Source of the DNA: Dyella amyloliquefaciens
Lineage (GTDB): Bacteria > Pseudomonadota > Gammaproteobacteria > Xanthomonadales > Rhodanobacteraceae
NCBI RefSeq assembly: GCF_004296575.1
Contig: NZ_SAYT01000003.1
Coordinates: forward strand, 62,001-126,000
Reading direction: 5' to 3'
Length of the DNA stretch: 64,000 bases
The notes under the pieces were generated by a model. It searched no databases, was not told the DNA's origin, and saw only the letters and a list, made by a program, of their open reading frames with translations. The position numbers and the translations under genes were made by a program. Shown piece after piece: positions 52,466 to 60,803 of this stretch (position 1 is its first letter; every line of letters begins with the position of its first letter).

Positions 52466-52904
52466 CGTTCGCCTCGGTTTTCACTGCCATTCCCGCGAGA
52501 CGCTTTTCAACAGCCGCAGGCTGGTCAAGCGGGAATCCAGTGACTTTCGCTTTTGATCTGGCATTGCTGAGACCTGGCTCGCCTGCCGCGGGCTTCCGTC
52601 CTCCTGCCGGAGGCCGGGTCACTTTTTCTTGCTTGCCCAAGTCCCACAGGGATTAGCTTCGCGTCAGAAAGTAACCAAAGAGAAAGGCGCCCCGCGCGGC
52701 GCTGTCTGGGCTGCGCCCAGCCAGTCCGTGAGGGGCGGCCGGGCTTTTCGACCGGGCTCCTGCCCGGACGAAAAGTGCCCGACATCCCTGTCGGGCACCC
52801 CTGCGGGGCCTGATCGTCCACCCCTCACCGCCACACAGGGGCCCCGGTGCCGGCTCGTGCCGCTGCGCGGCACATCGCGTTGCGGAGATTGGGGCCGCCG
52901 TTCG

Positions 52905-52981
52905 TTGTGGGAGCGCACCCTGTGCGCGACCGCAGAGGTGATGATCCGCGCCGCGGTCGCGTACTGGATGCGCTCCTACAA
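52905..52981. repeat. Inverted pair of REP-like elements (REPIN-like)
   Basis: Copy 2 (52905-52933, core gggagcgcaccc) and copy 3 (52953-52981, reverse orientation) are 29 bp each, separated by 19 bp. They can pair over most of their length into one long hairpin, the organisation of a REPIN. No transposase (RAYT) gene is in the window. Confidence 0.78.
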
Positions 52982-52997
52982 GGAAGCCAGATACAAC

Positions 52998-53028
52998 AAA
53001 GGGCGCTGCCAACGGCAAGCGCCCTTCA
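52998..53028 (-). terminator. Rho-independent terminator of azoR
   Basis: On the minus strand, stem aagggcgc-ttgcc / ggca-gcgccctt with one bulged base is followed by tttgttgt. It lies about 37 bp after the azoR stop. Confidence 0.75.
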
Positions 53029-53064
53029 TCGAGTTGCTGCCCTCAGCCCAGAGGGCAAAGAACC

Positions 53065-53649
53065 TTACGCAGCCTTGCGCGTCACTTCACCAATCGACGC
53101 ATGAGCCGTCTTCAGTGACGCCACCTTGTTGTCCTCACCCAGATTCACACCCTCGGCGCGGACAAACTCGATATCGGTGACACCGAGGAAGCCGAATACG
53201 GCACGCAGGTAGGTCTCCTGGAAGTCCATCGGCGCTGCGGCGCTGCCTTCGCTGTACACGCCACCACGCGATGAGGCGATGATCACGCGCTTGCCGCCTG
53301 CCAGGCCTTCCGGGCCATTGGCGGTGTAGCGGAACGTCTTGCCGGCCACCGCGACGCGGTCGATCCAGGCCTTCAGCTGGCTGGGGATCGAGAAGTTGTA
53401 CATCGGCGCGCCGATCACCACCACGTCGGCGGCAAGGAACTCCTCGATCATCTGGCTGCCAAGTACAGCGGCCGGGTCGCTGGCATCAGCCACCGGGGTC
53501 CAGTGCGGGAGCGGGTTGGCGACCAGATCGTGGTAGATAACCTCCGTAGCGGGGGAGTTATGCGTCAGTTCGGCTACGATGGCAGCGGTCAGCGTGCGCG
53601 AAACGGAGTGGCCACCCAGGGCGCTAGCGTCGAGATGCAGCAGTTTCAT
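53065..53649 (-). CDS. azoR: FMN-dependent NADH-azoreductase
   Basis: A 194-residue flavodoxin-fold quinone/azo reductase (AcpD). Recognisable parts are KLLHLDASALGGHSVSRTL (phosphate-binding loop), VVIGAPMYNFSIPSQLKAWIDRV and ASSRGGVYSEGSAAAPMDFQ. These enzymes reduce quinones in two-electron steps and protect from thiol and quinone stress. It is divergent from a LysR gene with a 115-bp AT-richer gap, the classical layout for LysR-controlled activation. ATG 53649 follows gaggaatttgcc; the long upstream frame overlaps the regulator gene and is rejected. Confidence 0.93.
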   Translation of the reverse strand: MKLLHLDASALGGHSVSRTLTAAIVAELTHNSPATEVIYHDLVANPLPHWTPVADASDPAAVLGSQMIEEFLAADVVVIGAPMYNFSIPSQLKAWIDRVAVAGKTFRYTANGPEGLAGGKRVIIASSRGGVYSEGSAAAPMDFQETYLRAVFGFLGVTDIEFVRAEGVNLGEDNKVASLKTAHASIGEVTRKAA

Positions 53650-53764
53650 GGCAAATTCCTCAGTAACGGGCCGGACCATCCGGCGACGGAACAAAGGTAC
53701 TCGGGAGACAATCTCTCGATAAGACGGGTAAAATCGAACGTATTGTTCCAATAAGGAAACAGCG

Positions 53765-54718
53765 ATGACGGTATTGGACGGTGCCTTGCAGGATCTCAAT
53801 GACCTGTATTTCTTCGCTGCGGTCGTGGAGCACGGCGGCTTTTCCTCCGCGGGCCGGGCGCTTGGCATTCCCAAGTCGCGGCTGAGCAAGCGCATTGCCC
53901 AGTTGGAGGAGCGCCTGGGCGTGCGCCTGCTGCAGCGGACCACGCGCCGCTTCGTGGTCACCGAAGTCGGTGAGCGCTTCTACAGCCACTGCCGTGCCGT
54001 GCTCGAGGAGGCGCGTGCCGCGCAGGAGGCGGTGGACGAGGTGCGTTCCGAGCCGCGTGGCGTGGTGCGTGTGAGTTGCCCGGTGTCGCTGGTGCAGACC
54101 GTGGTGGGCCACATCCTGCCGGACTTCCTGGAGCAGCACCCGAAGATGCAGGTGCGCCTGCAGGCCACTGACCGCCGCGTGGACGTGATAGGCGAGGGCT
54201 TCGATATCGCCATCCGCGTGCGCAGCAAGCTGGATACCGACGCCACCCTGGTGATGCGTACCTTTGGCCAGTCGACCACCATGCTGGTGGCCAGCCCGGA
54301 CCTGCTCAAGCGCTATGGTCGCCCCGAGCAGCCGTCGGACCTGTCCAGGATTCCCGCACTCAGCATGCAGGAGCACGAGGGCGCGCAAAGCTGGGAGCTG
54401 CTCGACGCCCATGGCGACCGCATCGTGGTCGACATCCAGCCCCGCCTGATCTGCGGGGATTTCGCCGCGTTGCTGCAAAGCTGCAAGAGCGGCATCGGCG
54501 TGACCCTGCTGCCGGAGTTCGTGTGCGGCCCCGCGATTGCCCGCGGGGAGCTCGAGGTGGTGTTGCCCGAATGGAGCGTGCCGCAAGGCACTATGCACTT
54601 CGTCTATCCAAGCCGCCGGGGCCTCTTGCCCGGCGTGCGTGCCTTCGTGGATTTTCTTGCGGAGAAGCTGCCCGATACCGTGCGCGAGAAGCACGCCCAA
54701 TGCAGCAAGTACGTCTGA
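53765..54718 (+). CDS. LysR-family transcriptional regulator
   Basis: 317 residues. The N-terminal winged helix reads DLYFFAAVVEHGGFSSAGRAL and IPKSRLSKRIAQLEERLGVRL, followed by QRTTRRFVVTEVG. The effector-binding domain starts PRGVVRVSCPVSLVQ. It is oriented away from azoR and probably controls it in response to a quinone or electrophile. The intergenic gap (53650-53764) contains ataagacgggtaaaat, which may include promoter elements. The start ATG has aaggaaacagcg upstream. Confidence 0.92.
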   Translation: MTVLDGALQDLNDLYFFAAVVEHGGFSSAGRALGIPKSRLSKRIAQLEERLGVRLLQRTTRRFVVTEVGERFYSHCRAVLEEARAAQEAVDEVRSEPRGVVRVSCPVSLVQTVVGHILPDFLEQHPKMQVRLQATDRRVDVIGEGFDIAIRVRSKLDTDATLVMRTFGQSTTMLVASPDLLKRYGRPEQPSDLSRIPALSMQEHEGAQSWELLDAHGDRIVVDIQPRLICGDFAALLQSCKSGIGVTLLPEFVCGPAIARGELEVVLPEWSVPQGTMHFVYPSRRGLLPGVRAFVDFLAEKLPDTVREKHAQCSKYV

Positions 54719-54778
54719 CCTCGGCCTGCCACAGGGCGCGTGTTAGCATCTTTGTTTAGCCTTCCAGACATCCGGACC

Positions 54779-55924
54779 ATGCACATCGATACCAAGCTGC
54801 CGAAAGTCGGTACCACCATCTTCAGCGTCATGAGCCAGCTGGCGGTCGAACACAAGGCCGTGAACCTGGGGCAGGGCTTTCCGGATTTCGAGCCGCCCGA
54901 GCCGCTGCGCGACGCCATCACGCGCGCCATGGCCGAAGGACGCAACCAGTACGCGCCCGGCATCGGCCTGCCGACGCTGCGCGAACAGATCGCACTCAAG
55001 ACCGAGCGCATGTACGGCCACAAGCTGAGCGCCGACACCGAAGTGACGGTGACCTCCGGCGCTACCGAGGCACTGTTTGCCGCGATTGCCGCGGTCGTGC
55101 GCGCGGGTGATGAAGTGATCGTGTTCGATCCCGCCTACGACAGCTACGAGCCGGCGATCGAACTGCAGGGTGCGCGTGCCGTGCACATCCCGTTGCAGGC
55201 GCCGACCTTCTCGGTCGACTGGCAGCGCGTGCGCGATGCGGTGACGCCGAAGACGCGCATGATCCTGATCAACAGCCCGCACAACCCGACGGGCGCGGTA
55301 CTGTCGTCGGCGGATCTCGACGAGCTCGCGTCCATCGTGCGCGACACCGAGATCGTGGTGTTGTCCGACGAAGTCTACGAACACATCGTGTACGACGGCG
55401 CCCAGCACCAGAGCGTGTTGCGCCACGCGGAACTTGCCGCGCGCAGCATCGTGGTGTCCTCGTTCGGCAAGACCTACCACTGCACCGGCTGGAAGCTTGG
55501 TTACGCCGTCGCGCCCAAGGCGCTCTCAGCCGAGTTCCGCAAGGTGCACCAGTACCTCACGTTCTGCACGTTCCATCCGGCGCAGGTGGCGTTCGCCGAG
55601 TTCATGGCAAGCACGCCCGAGCACTACCTGGAACTGCCGGCCTTCTACCAGGCCAAGCGCGACCGTTTCCGCGAGCTGATCAAGCCGTCGCGCTTCAAGC
55701 TGCTCGACGTGCCGGGCGGCTATTTCCAGCTGGTGGACTACTCGGCCATCAGCGACCAGGACGACGTGGCGTTCTGCGAGTGGATGGTGAAGGAGGGCGG
55801 CGTGGCCGCGATTCCGCTCACGCCGTTCTACGAGACGGCACCGGGCACGCATCTGCTGCGCCTGTGCTTTGCCAAGAGCGACGCCACCATGGAAGCTGCC
55901 GCGGAGCGCCTATGCAAGCTCTGA
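54779..55924 (+). CDS. ybdL: Methionine aminotransferase (YbdL type)
   Basis: 381-residue class I PLP aminotransferase. Motifs: LGQGFPDFEPPEPLRDAI, VTSGATEALFAAI, NSPHNPTGAVLS and the PLP lysine in SSFGKTYHCTGWKLGYAV; the Tyr/His pair and PGGYFQLVDYS match YbdL/kynurenine-aminotransferase-like enzymes. The next gene, an omega-amidase, overlaps it by 13 bp. The pair is known in methionine salvage: transamination of methionine or glutamine yields ketoacids whose amide is opened by the amidase. ATG 54779 is preferred to the upstream frame. Confidence 0.92.
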   Translation: MHIDTKLPKVGTTIFSVMSQLAVEHKAVNLGQGFPDFEPPEPLRDAITRAMAEGRNQYAPGIGLPTLREQIALKTERMYGHKLSADTEVTVTSGATEALFAAIAAVVRAGDEVIVFDPAYDSYEPAIELQGARAVHIPLQAPTFSVDWQRVRDAVTPKTRMILINSPHNPTGAVLSSADLDELASIVRDTEIVVLSDEVYEHIVYDGAQHQSVLRHAELAARSIVVSSFGKTYHCTGWKLGYAVAPKALSAEFRKVHQYLTFCTFHPAQVAFAEFMASTPEHYLELPAFYQAKRDRFRELIKPSRFKLLDVPGGYFQLVDYSAISDQDDVAFCEWMVKEGGVAAIPLTPFYETAPGTHLLRLCFAKSDATMEAAAERLCKL

Positions 55925-56715
55925 GAATCTCCCTGGTGCAGGGTGCCACCCGTTGGCACGATGCGCCCGCCAATCGCGAGTACTACGGCGAGCTGGTGCG
56001 TCGCGTGGCCGGCCAGACCGATCTCGTCGTGCTGCCGGAAACCTTCCTGTCGGGCTTCAGCAACGACACGCGTGCCAGCGCCGAGACCATGGATGGCGAA
56101 GGCGTGGCGTGGATGCGCGCACTCGCGCAGGAAGTCGATGCCGTGCTGTGCGGCAGCCTCGCCATCCGCGAAGGCGACAAAGTCTTCAATCGCCTGATCT
56201 GGGCGCGCCCCGATGGCAGCTTCGCGCAGTACGACAAGCGCCATTTGTTCCGCATGGCGGGTGAACACACGCGCTATGGCGGCGGCAACGAACGCCTGAT
56301 CGTCGAGCTCAAGGGTTGGCGCATTCTTCCGCAGGTCTGCTACGACTTGCGCTTCCCGGTATGGCTGCGCAATGGCCGTCGCGAAGAAGCGACGGGCGGC
56401 ATGGATTACGACCTCGCCATCTTCGTCGCCAACTGGCCGGCACCGCGCCGCCAGCCGTGGCGCACGCTGCTGCGCGCACGCGCGATAGAAAACCTGAGCT
56501 ACGTGATCGGCCTCAATCGCGTTGGCGTGGATGGCAATGACTTGCCGTATGCCGGCGACAGCGCCGTGCTCGATCCGGTCGGTGAGCCGCTCGTCGAGCT
56601 GGGCCCGCAGGAGCAGGTGGTGACGGTAACGGTCGATCCGGCGCCGCTGCTCGCACATCGCGAGCGGTTTCCCGCCTGGATGGATGCCGACAGCTTCACG
56701 CTCGATTCGAACTGA
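55912..56715 (+). CDS. yafV: Omega-amidase (YafV), nitrilase superfamily
   Basis: 267 residues. The catalytic triad is seen as Glu in VVLPETFLSGF, Lys in YDKRHLFRM and Cys in QVCYDLRFPVWLRN; NWPAPRRQPWRTLLRARAIEN is also typical. It hydrolyses alpha-ketoglutaramate or alpha-ketosuccinamate, removing the product of the transaminase encoded just upstream. ATG 55912 lies inside the last codons of ybdL (tatgcaagctctga), showing translational coupling. Confidence 0.93.
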   Translation: MQALRISLVQGATRWHDAPANREYYGELVRRVAGQTDLVVLPETFLSGFSNDTRASAETMDGEGVAWMRALAQEVDAVLCGSLAIREGDKVFNRLIWARPDGSFAQYDKRHLFRMAGEHTRYGGGNERLIVELKGWRILPQVCYDLRFPVWLRNGRREEATGGMDYDLAIFVANWPAPRRQPWRTLLRARAIENLSYVIGLNRVGVDGNDLPYAGDSAVLDPVGEPLVELGPQEQVVTVTVDPAPLLAHRERFPAWMDADSFTLDSN

Positions 56716-56759
56716 GCGACGACGCGACCAAACCCGAGCGGCTGGTCGCGCTTCCATCG

Positions 56760-58097
56760 TCAACGCACTGCGGCCTCCCTGGTGGAGGCCGTTTGCGTTT
56801 TCGGCGCGCCAACGTCGAATTGCATGCGCCTGAAGTCGATGGTCCAACCGTCGAACGCACGCAGGATGTCGCCACCAAGCACGTTCGGTTCCTTGACGTT
56901 GCCGGCGTCACCCAGCGAGACGCTGATGCCGTTGATCTCTACCTGCTGGTCGCCGATATGCACGCGCACATGCGGCCACATCACCGAGGTGCGGTCGCGC
57001 GCTCCGCCGGCGCCCGCCACGTGATCCTTCTGCGATGCAAGACCCTTGAACAATGCCGCATGCTCGCGCGCGAAACGCGACGAGAGGGCGGAATGCGAGC
57101 CGCCGCTATCCAGGTGCATCGCTACCGGAAGATCGTTCAACGTGACATCGACATAGAGGTCGCTGCCTGCGAGGCGCATGTTGCCCGGCACGTTTGCGGC
57201 AGTGCTGCGCGAGGGCACCAGTTTCCCGTCCGAGGTGAACTGGATGCGTTGCAACTCGCGCAGCACGGGAAAACCGACGATGGCATCGATGTGGTAGCCG
57301 CCAGGCACCGGCATGCTCAGCTGATCGTCGTCGAGCACGAGAAACGCCACATGGTCGAGTTCGAGACCGGCGAGCGCCAGGTGATCCGCCACGCCGATGC
57401 GCGTGGCGACTGCCTGTCGACTTGAGCTGCCTACGCTCGCCGCACCGTCGAGCATGTGCAGCTTGAGCTTGCGTGCGGTGCTCAACGATACGACGGAGAG
57501 ATTGGCGCCGGTATCGAGCACGGCATCCTGCGCCATGCCATTGATGATGACGCCGCCACGCGGCAGGCCGACCTTGTCGTGCACGATGGTCATGGATTGC
57601 GGCGCGTATGTCGTCACTTTCTGCGCGAGTGCGTGGCTCAACTGTTCGGACAGCGTTGCCATCTGCAGCGCATCCGCTTGTTGCTCTGGCTTTGCGCCGG
57701 CATCGGCCAGCGCGGTCTGCCACGCGTGGGAAGCCTGTGCAGCCTTGGCGTAATCACCGGCGGCAAAGCTGGCATCCGCGGCGATGGGCCATGCCAGGGC
57801 GCATTCGGCCGGGCTGCGTTCGGCCGCCGCGAGGTAGCTGTCGACCAGGCGCCGCGCTTCCACGACATCCATTCGCGCCGCAGCGATCCGCGCGCGGGCG
57901 AGCAGGGCGATGCCTGGATCCTTGATACGGGGAAGTTGCGCTTCGAGGCGAAACACCTCGCCCCCGGCAGCATCCTCAAGGGCCGCTCGAGGGTCGGCGT
58001 CCGGCGCGACAGCCGTCGCCGTAGCGTGGGTCGGCCCCAGTGCAAGCGCGGCGGCCAGCCACAGCGGTGAAAGCCTGATCAGATAACTTTGTTTCAT
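56760..58097 (-). CDS. Exported retroviral-type aspartic protease with two catalytic domains
   Basis: 445 residues with a signal peptide (LSPLWLAAALALGPTHATA). A helical N-terminal region (about residues 40-165, Ala-rich, TPR-like) is followed by two pepsin/retropepsin-like halves: AVLDTGANLSVVSL with catalytic Asp, and AMHLDSGGSHSALSS with the second Asp. A hydrophobic GG motif before the end, NVLGGDILRAFDGWTIDF, is the expected downstream loop. Two active-site triads in one chain suggest an intramolecular pseudo-dimer. It is predicted periplasmic. It starts only 14 bp from the divergent DUF2975 gene, so its promoter must lie inside that gene; GATAAT on the minus strand (58130-58125) is a candidate -10. 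Confidence 0.85.
   Translation of the reverse strand: MKQSYLIRLSPLWLAAALALGPTHATATAVAPDADPRAALEDAAGGEVFRLEAQLPRIKDPGIALLARARIAAARMDVVEARRLVDSYLAAAERSPAECALAWPIAADASFAAGDYAKAAQASHAWQTALADAGAKPEQQADALQMATLSEQLSHALAQKVTTYAPQSMTIVHDKVGLPRGGVIINGMAQDAVLDTGANLSVVSLSTARKLKLHMLDGAASVGSSSRQAVATRIGVADHLALAGLELDHVAFLVLDDDQLSMPVPGGYHIDAIVGFPVLRELQRIQFTSDGKLVPSRSTAANVPGNMRLAGSDLYVDVTLNDLPVAMHLDSGGSHSALSSRFAREHAALFKGLASQKDHVAGAGGARDRTSVMWPHVRVHIGDQQVEINGISVSLGDAGNVKEPNVLGGDILRAFDGWTIDFRRMQFDVGAPKTQTASTREAAVR
56771..56801 (+). terminator. Putative terminator after yafV
   Basis: Stem cggcctcc/ggaggccg with a 5-nt loop followed by tttgcgtttt, 55 bp after the yafV stop. It lies within the last codons of the convergent protease gene. 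Confidence 0.65.
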
Positions 58098-58111
58098 GCT
58101 ATGGTGCCCGT

Positions 58112-58663
58112 ATGACGATTAAAAATTATCGTAATACAGAAAAAAATGTTCATGCAACAGCACGGCGACTGACGTCGGCAGCGCATGCGCTCCGCTGGGC
58201 AGCCTGGCTGGGTGCTGCCGTTTGCCTGGCGGTGACCGCGCTCGGCATCTGGGGCCCGGGCGGCTCGGGCAGCATCGTGGCGGCCACCTTGTTCACCGAC
58301 GGATTGCCTCGTGCCTGGGCGGCCGGTATCGCCGCCGTGCTTGCCGTGATCACGAGTGCGGCGTTGGTCGAACTGGCGCGCATGCTTGGACATGTGCACC
58401 CGGACGCCTTGTTCTCCGTGGCGGTGACGCGGCACTTTCGCCGCTTCGCGTGCCTGCTGATGGTCGCTGCCCTATTGCGCGTGCTGTTGCCACCCATCGC
58501 CTCGTTGTGGGAGGCATGGCAACAGGGTGCGAGCGGGTCACTGCGCCTGACGTTCTCGGGTGACGATCTGTTCTCGCTGCTGCCGGCGGCGGTGTTCTTC
58601 TTCGTGGCGCGTCTGTTCGACGAGGCGGCCCGCCTCGAAGACGACCAGCGCTCGATCGTCTGA
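58112..58663 (+). CDS. DUF2975 membrane protein
   Basis: 183 residues with four membrane segments (LRWAAWLGAAVCLAVTALGIW; RAWAAGIAAVLAVITSAALVEL; FACLLMVAALLRVLLPPI; LFSLLPAAVFFFVARLFDEAARL). The final segment with FxxVARxFDEA and the trailing acidic linker is the DUF2975 signature. The next gene encodes a YozG-like XRE regulator, the usual partner. The first 45 bp are strikingly AT-rich compared with the rest (aattaaaaattatcgtaat type). The start is constrained to 14 bp from the divergent protease gene. Confidence 0.85.
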   Translation: MTIKNYRNTEKNVHATARRLTSAAHALRWAAWLGAAVCLAVTALGIWGPGGSGSIVAATLFTDGLPRAWAAGIAAVLAVITSAALVELARMLGHVHPDALFSVAVTRHFRRFACLLMVAALLRVLLPPIASLWEAWQQGASGSLRLTFSGDDLFSLLPAAVFFFVARLFDEAARLEDDQRSIV

Positions 58664-58670
58664 GGCGCGC

Positions 58671-58907
58671 ATGGCCATCGTAGTCCGACTCGATGTCATG
58701 CTGGCCCTGCGCAAGGCGCGATCGCGCGAACTCGCGCAATTCGTGGGCATCACCGAATCCAATCTCTCGCTGCTCAAGTCCGGCCGCGTGCGTGGCGTGC
58801 GTTTTGAAACGCTGAGCAAGATCTGCGAGTTCCTGCAGTGCCAGCCGGGTGACCTGTTGGCCTACGAGCCGGGTGATGAGGAAGAGGGCGCGCCAGGCGC
58901 CGAATGA
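58671..58907 (+). CDS. XRE-family small regulator, YozG-like
   Basis: 78 residues: a Cro/C1-type helix-turn-helix with VRLDVMLALRKARSRELAQFV and ITESNLSLLKSGRVRGVRFETL, then an acidic tail (EPGDEEEGAPG). It lies 7 bp after DUF2975 on the same strand. In many bacteria this pair forms a compact membrane-protein/regulator module of unknown signal. It probably regulates its own promoter, possibly also the divergent protease. Confidence 0.9.
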   Translation: MAIVVRLDVMLALRKARSRELAQFVGITESNLSLLKSGRVRGVRFETLSKICEFLQCQPGDLLAYEPGDEEEGAPGAE

Positions 58908-58936
58908 AAAACGCCCTGTCGATGACAGGGCGTTTT
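58908..58936. terminator. Bidirectional terminator between XRE gene and arsC
   Basis: Perfect 13-bp stem aaaacgccctgtc/gacagggcgtttt with a 3-nt loop; A and T tracts on both sides serve convergent transcripts. Confidence 0.92.
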
Positions 58937-58938
58937 GA

Positions 58939-59286
58939 TCACAGGATGCAGAGCACCGCTTCGGGCGGACGCCCGATCGCCGCCTTGCCATGTGCGACGA
59001 CGATGGGACGTTCGATCAGGCGAGGGTGGGTCGCCATCGCGGCAACCAGCGCGGTGTCGTCGAGCGTGGGATTGTCCAATCCCAGCTCGGTGTATTCCGC
59101 TTCGTTCTTTCGCATCAACTCGCGCGGCGTCATGCCGAGCATGTCCAGCAACTCCACCAGTTCGGCCGTGCTCGGCGGCGTCTCCAGGTAGTTCACCACC
59201 TGGCAGACTTCGCCGCGCGACTCGAGCAGCTCGAGCGTCGCGCGAGACTTCGAGCAACGGCTGTTGTGGTAGATGCGTACCGTCAT
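58939..59286 (-). CDS. arsC: ArsC-family reductase (glutaredoxin-dependent arsenate reductase type)
   Basis: 115 residues. The catalytic Cys is in IYHNSRCSKSRATLELL, and the family RKNEAEYTELGLD and RPIVVAHGKAAIGRPPEAV follow (Arg residues that bind the oxyanion). The ArsC family reduces arsenate with glutaredoxin, but stand-alone copies outside ars operons are often of unknown substrate. Here it is the last gene of the scpA-scpB-rluB operon, its start overlapping the rluB stop by 1 bp, with no ars genes nearby. It ends at a strong bidirectional terminator. Confidence 0.88.
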   Translation of the reverse strand: MTVRIYHNSRCSKSRATLELLESRGEVCQVVNYLETPPSTAELVELLDMLGMTPRELMRKNEAEYTELGLDNPTLDDTALVAAMATHPRLIERPIVVAHGKAAIGRPPEAVLCIL

Positions 59287-60803
59287 CAGTGGTTACCGCC
59301 GCCGTGGCGATTGCCGCCGCGACCGCCGCCGCCGTGGGGACGTCCACCGCCGGTGCCGCCGCCGTGGCCCTGCGGACGATTGCCGCCGCGACCCTGCGGA
59401 CGACCGCCCTGGCCGCCGCCGGAACCGGGACGACCGCCGGGCTTGCCGCCACGGCTGCCAGCCGGGCCGCCACTGCGATTACCGCCGGCACCGCCGCCGA
59501 AGCCGCCATAGGGGCTGTTGCCGCCGCGGCTTTCACCGGAACGACCGCCGCCACCGCCACCGCCGCCGCCGAACGAGCGGCCGCCTTCGGCCGAGCGTGC
59601 GCCAAACGGCTTGCCGCCGCCGGGGCCGCGACGGTTGCCGCCACCAGCGGCGCCACCACGGGCACCACCGCCTTCGCGGCTTTCACCGGCGAACCAGGTG
59701 CGCACCGACGGCAGCTCCTGGCCCGGAGCCACGCCGCGCTTGTTCTTGCGCTGCATGCCGCCGGCCGGACGATCCGGACGGGCGACGTTGCCGTTGACCT
59801 CGCGGCCGGGCTTGCGGCGCTGCTGCTTGCCGCGCGCCGGTTCCTCGCGGATGCGGTCATAGGCGCGCAGCTCGCGCGCTTCGTCCTGGTAACCGGAGCT
59901 GTAGCCGCCGGTTGCACCACGCTCGGGGCGATATTCGGTGACGTTGCGCGGGGCGCGACGCTGGTGCAGCACCGGGCTCAAGGTGAGCACCGGTTGCGGG
60001 GCGCCGAGACCGGTGGTCTTGCGCAGGTCCTTCACGGATTCCTCGCCCAGCGCTTCGCAGTCGCCGCGACGCAGGTTGCGCGGCAGTTCCACGCTGCCAT
60101 AGCGGATGCGCTTCAGGCGGCTGACCAGGAAGCCCTGCGAGTCCCACAGGCGGCGGACTTCGCGGTTGCGGCCTTCGCGGATCACCACGCGGAACCAGCT
60201 GTGGCTGCCGCCCTGGCTGATCACGCCGATCTCGTCGAAGCGGGCGGGGCCGTCTTCCAGTTCCACGCCGGCCTTGAGCTTTTCGATGATCTCGTCAGGC
60301 ACTTCGCCGTGCACGCGGCACAGGTACTCGCGCTCGAGCCCGCTCTTGGGATGCATCAGCGCGTTGGCCAGTTCGCCATCCGTGGTGAGCAGCAGCAGGC
60401 CGGTGGTGTTGATGTCGAGGCGGCCCACGGCGACCCAGCGCGCACCCTTCAGGCGCGGCAGCTGTTCGAACACGGTGGGGCGGCCTTCGGGGTCTTCGCG
60501 CGTGGTCACCACGCCTTCCGGCTTGTGATAGACCAGCACTTCGGTTTCGTCGCGGTTGTCGGTGGCGACGACGAACTGCTTGCCGTCGAGCACGACGCGG
60601 TCGCCGGCGTGGACGCTGGCGCCGATGGTGGCCGGCGCGCCGTTGAGTTCGACTTCACCGGCCTGGATACGCTGCTCGAGCATGCGGCGCGAGCCGAGTC
60701 CGGCGTTGGCCAGGACCTTGTGCAGGCGCTCCTCGATGGCGGGCGTGGTTTCGTCGCGCGGGGTGCGCTTGAGGGTCAAAACGGATTTCTGGGGCGCAGT
60801 CAT
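59286..60803 (-). CDS. rluB: 23S rRNA pseudouridine synthase RluB with long Gly-rich tail
   Basis: 505 residues against about 290 in E. coli RluB. The N-terminal S4 domain (ERLHKVLANAGLGSRRMLEQ) and catalytic domain (VAVGRLDINTTGLLLLT with the essential Asp; REGRNREVRRLWDSQGF) are normal. From about residue 270 the chain turns low-complexity: a basic segment, then a Gly/Arg/Ser-rich region (FGGGGGGGGGRSGES, GGRPGSGGGQGGRPQ) with His near the end. The DNA there is extremely GC-rich. Such tails are common RNA-binding extensions in Xanthomonadales RluB. It overlaps scpB by 4 bp. Confidence 0.93.
   Translation of the reverse strand: MTAPQKSVLTLKRTPRDETTPAIEERLHKVLANAGLGSRRMLEQRIQAGEVELNGAPATIGASVHAGDRVVLDGKQFVVATDNRDETEVLVYHKPEGVVTTREDPEGRPTVFEQLPRLKGARWVAVGRLDINTTGLLLLTTDGELANALMHPKSGLEREYLCRVHGEVPDEIIEKLKAGVELEDGPARFDEIGVISQGGSHSWFRVVIREGRNREVRRLWDSQGFLVSRLKRIRYGSVELPRNLRRGDCEALGEESVKDLRKTTGLGAPQPVLTLSPVLHQRRAPRNVTEYRPERGATGGYSSGYQDEARELRAYDRIREEPARGKQQRRKPGREVNGNVARPDRPAGGMQRKNKRGVAPGQELPSVRTWFAGESREGGGARGGAAGGGNRRGPGGGKPFGARSAEGGRSFGGGGGGGGGRSGESRGGNSPYGGFGGGAGGNRSGGPAGSRGGKPGGRPGSGGGQGGRPQGRGGNRPQGHGGGTGGGRPHGGGGRGGNRHGGGNH

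Larger units (their letters stand above)
52342..53064. other. Repeat-rich intergenic island without genes
   Basis: 723 bp. No ORF here looks coding: frames are short and occur in all six phases. It contains three REP-like 29-bp elements (52437-52465, and an inverted pair 52905-52981), a GC-rich middle (about 52500-52860) with strong hairpins such as GTGCCCGACA/TGTCGGGCAC (52775-52798) and CCGGGC/GCCCGG (52752-52767), and the azoR terminator. The middle part, with aagtaaccaaagagaaagg, resembles an intergenic repeat widespread in Xanthomonadaceae; that comparison is from memory. Confidence 0.7.

Noticed and set aside
58939-59286. Arsenic-resistance operon
   Set aside because: Only the ArsC-like gene is present, as the last member of an scpA-scpB-rluB operon; no arsR, arsB or acr3 is nearby.
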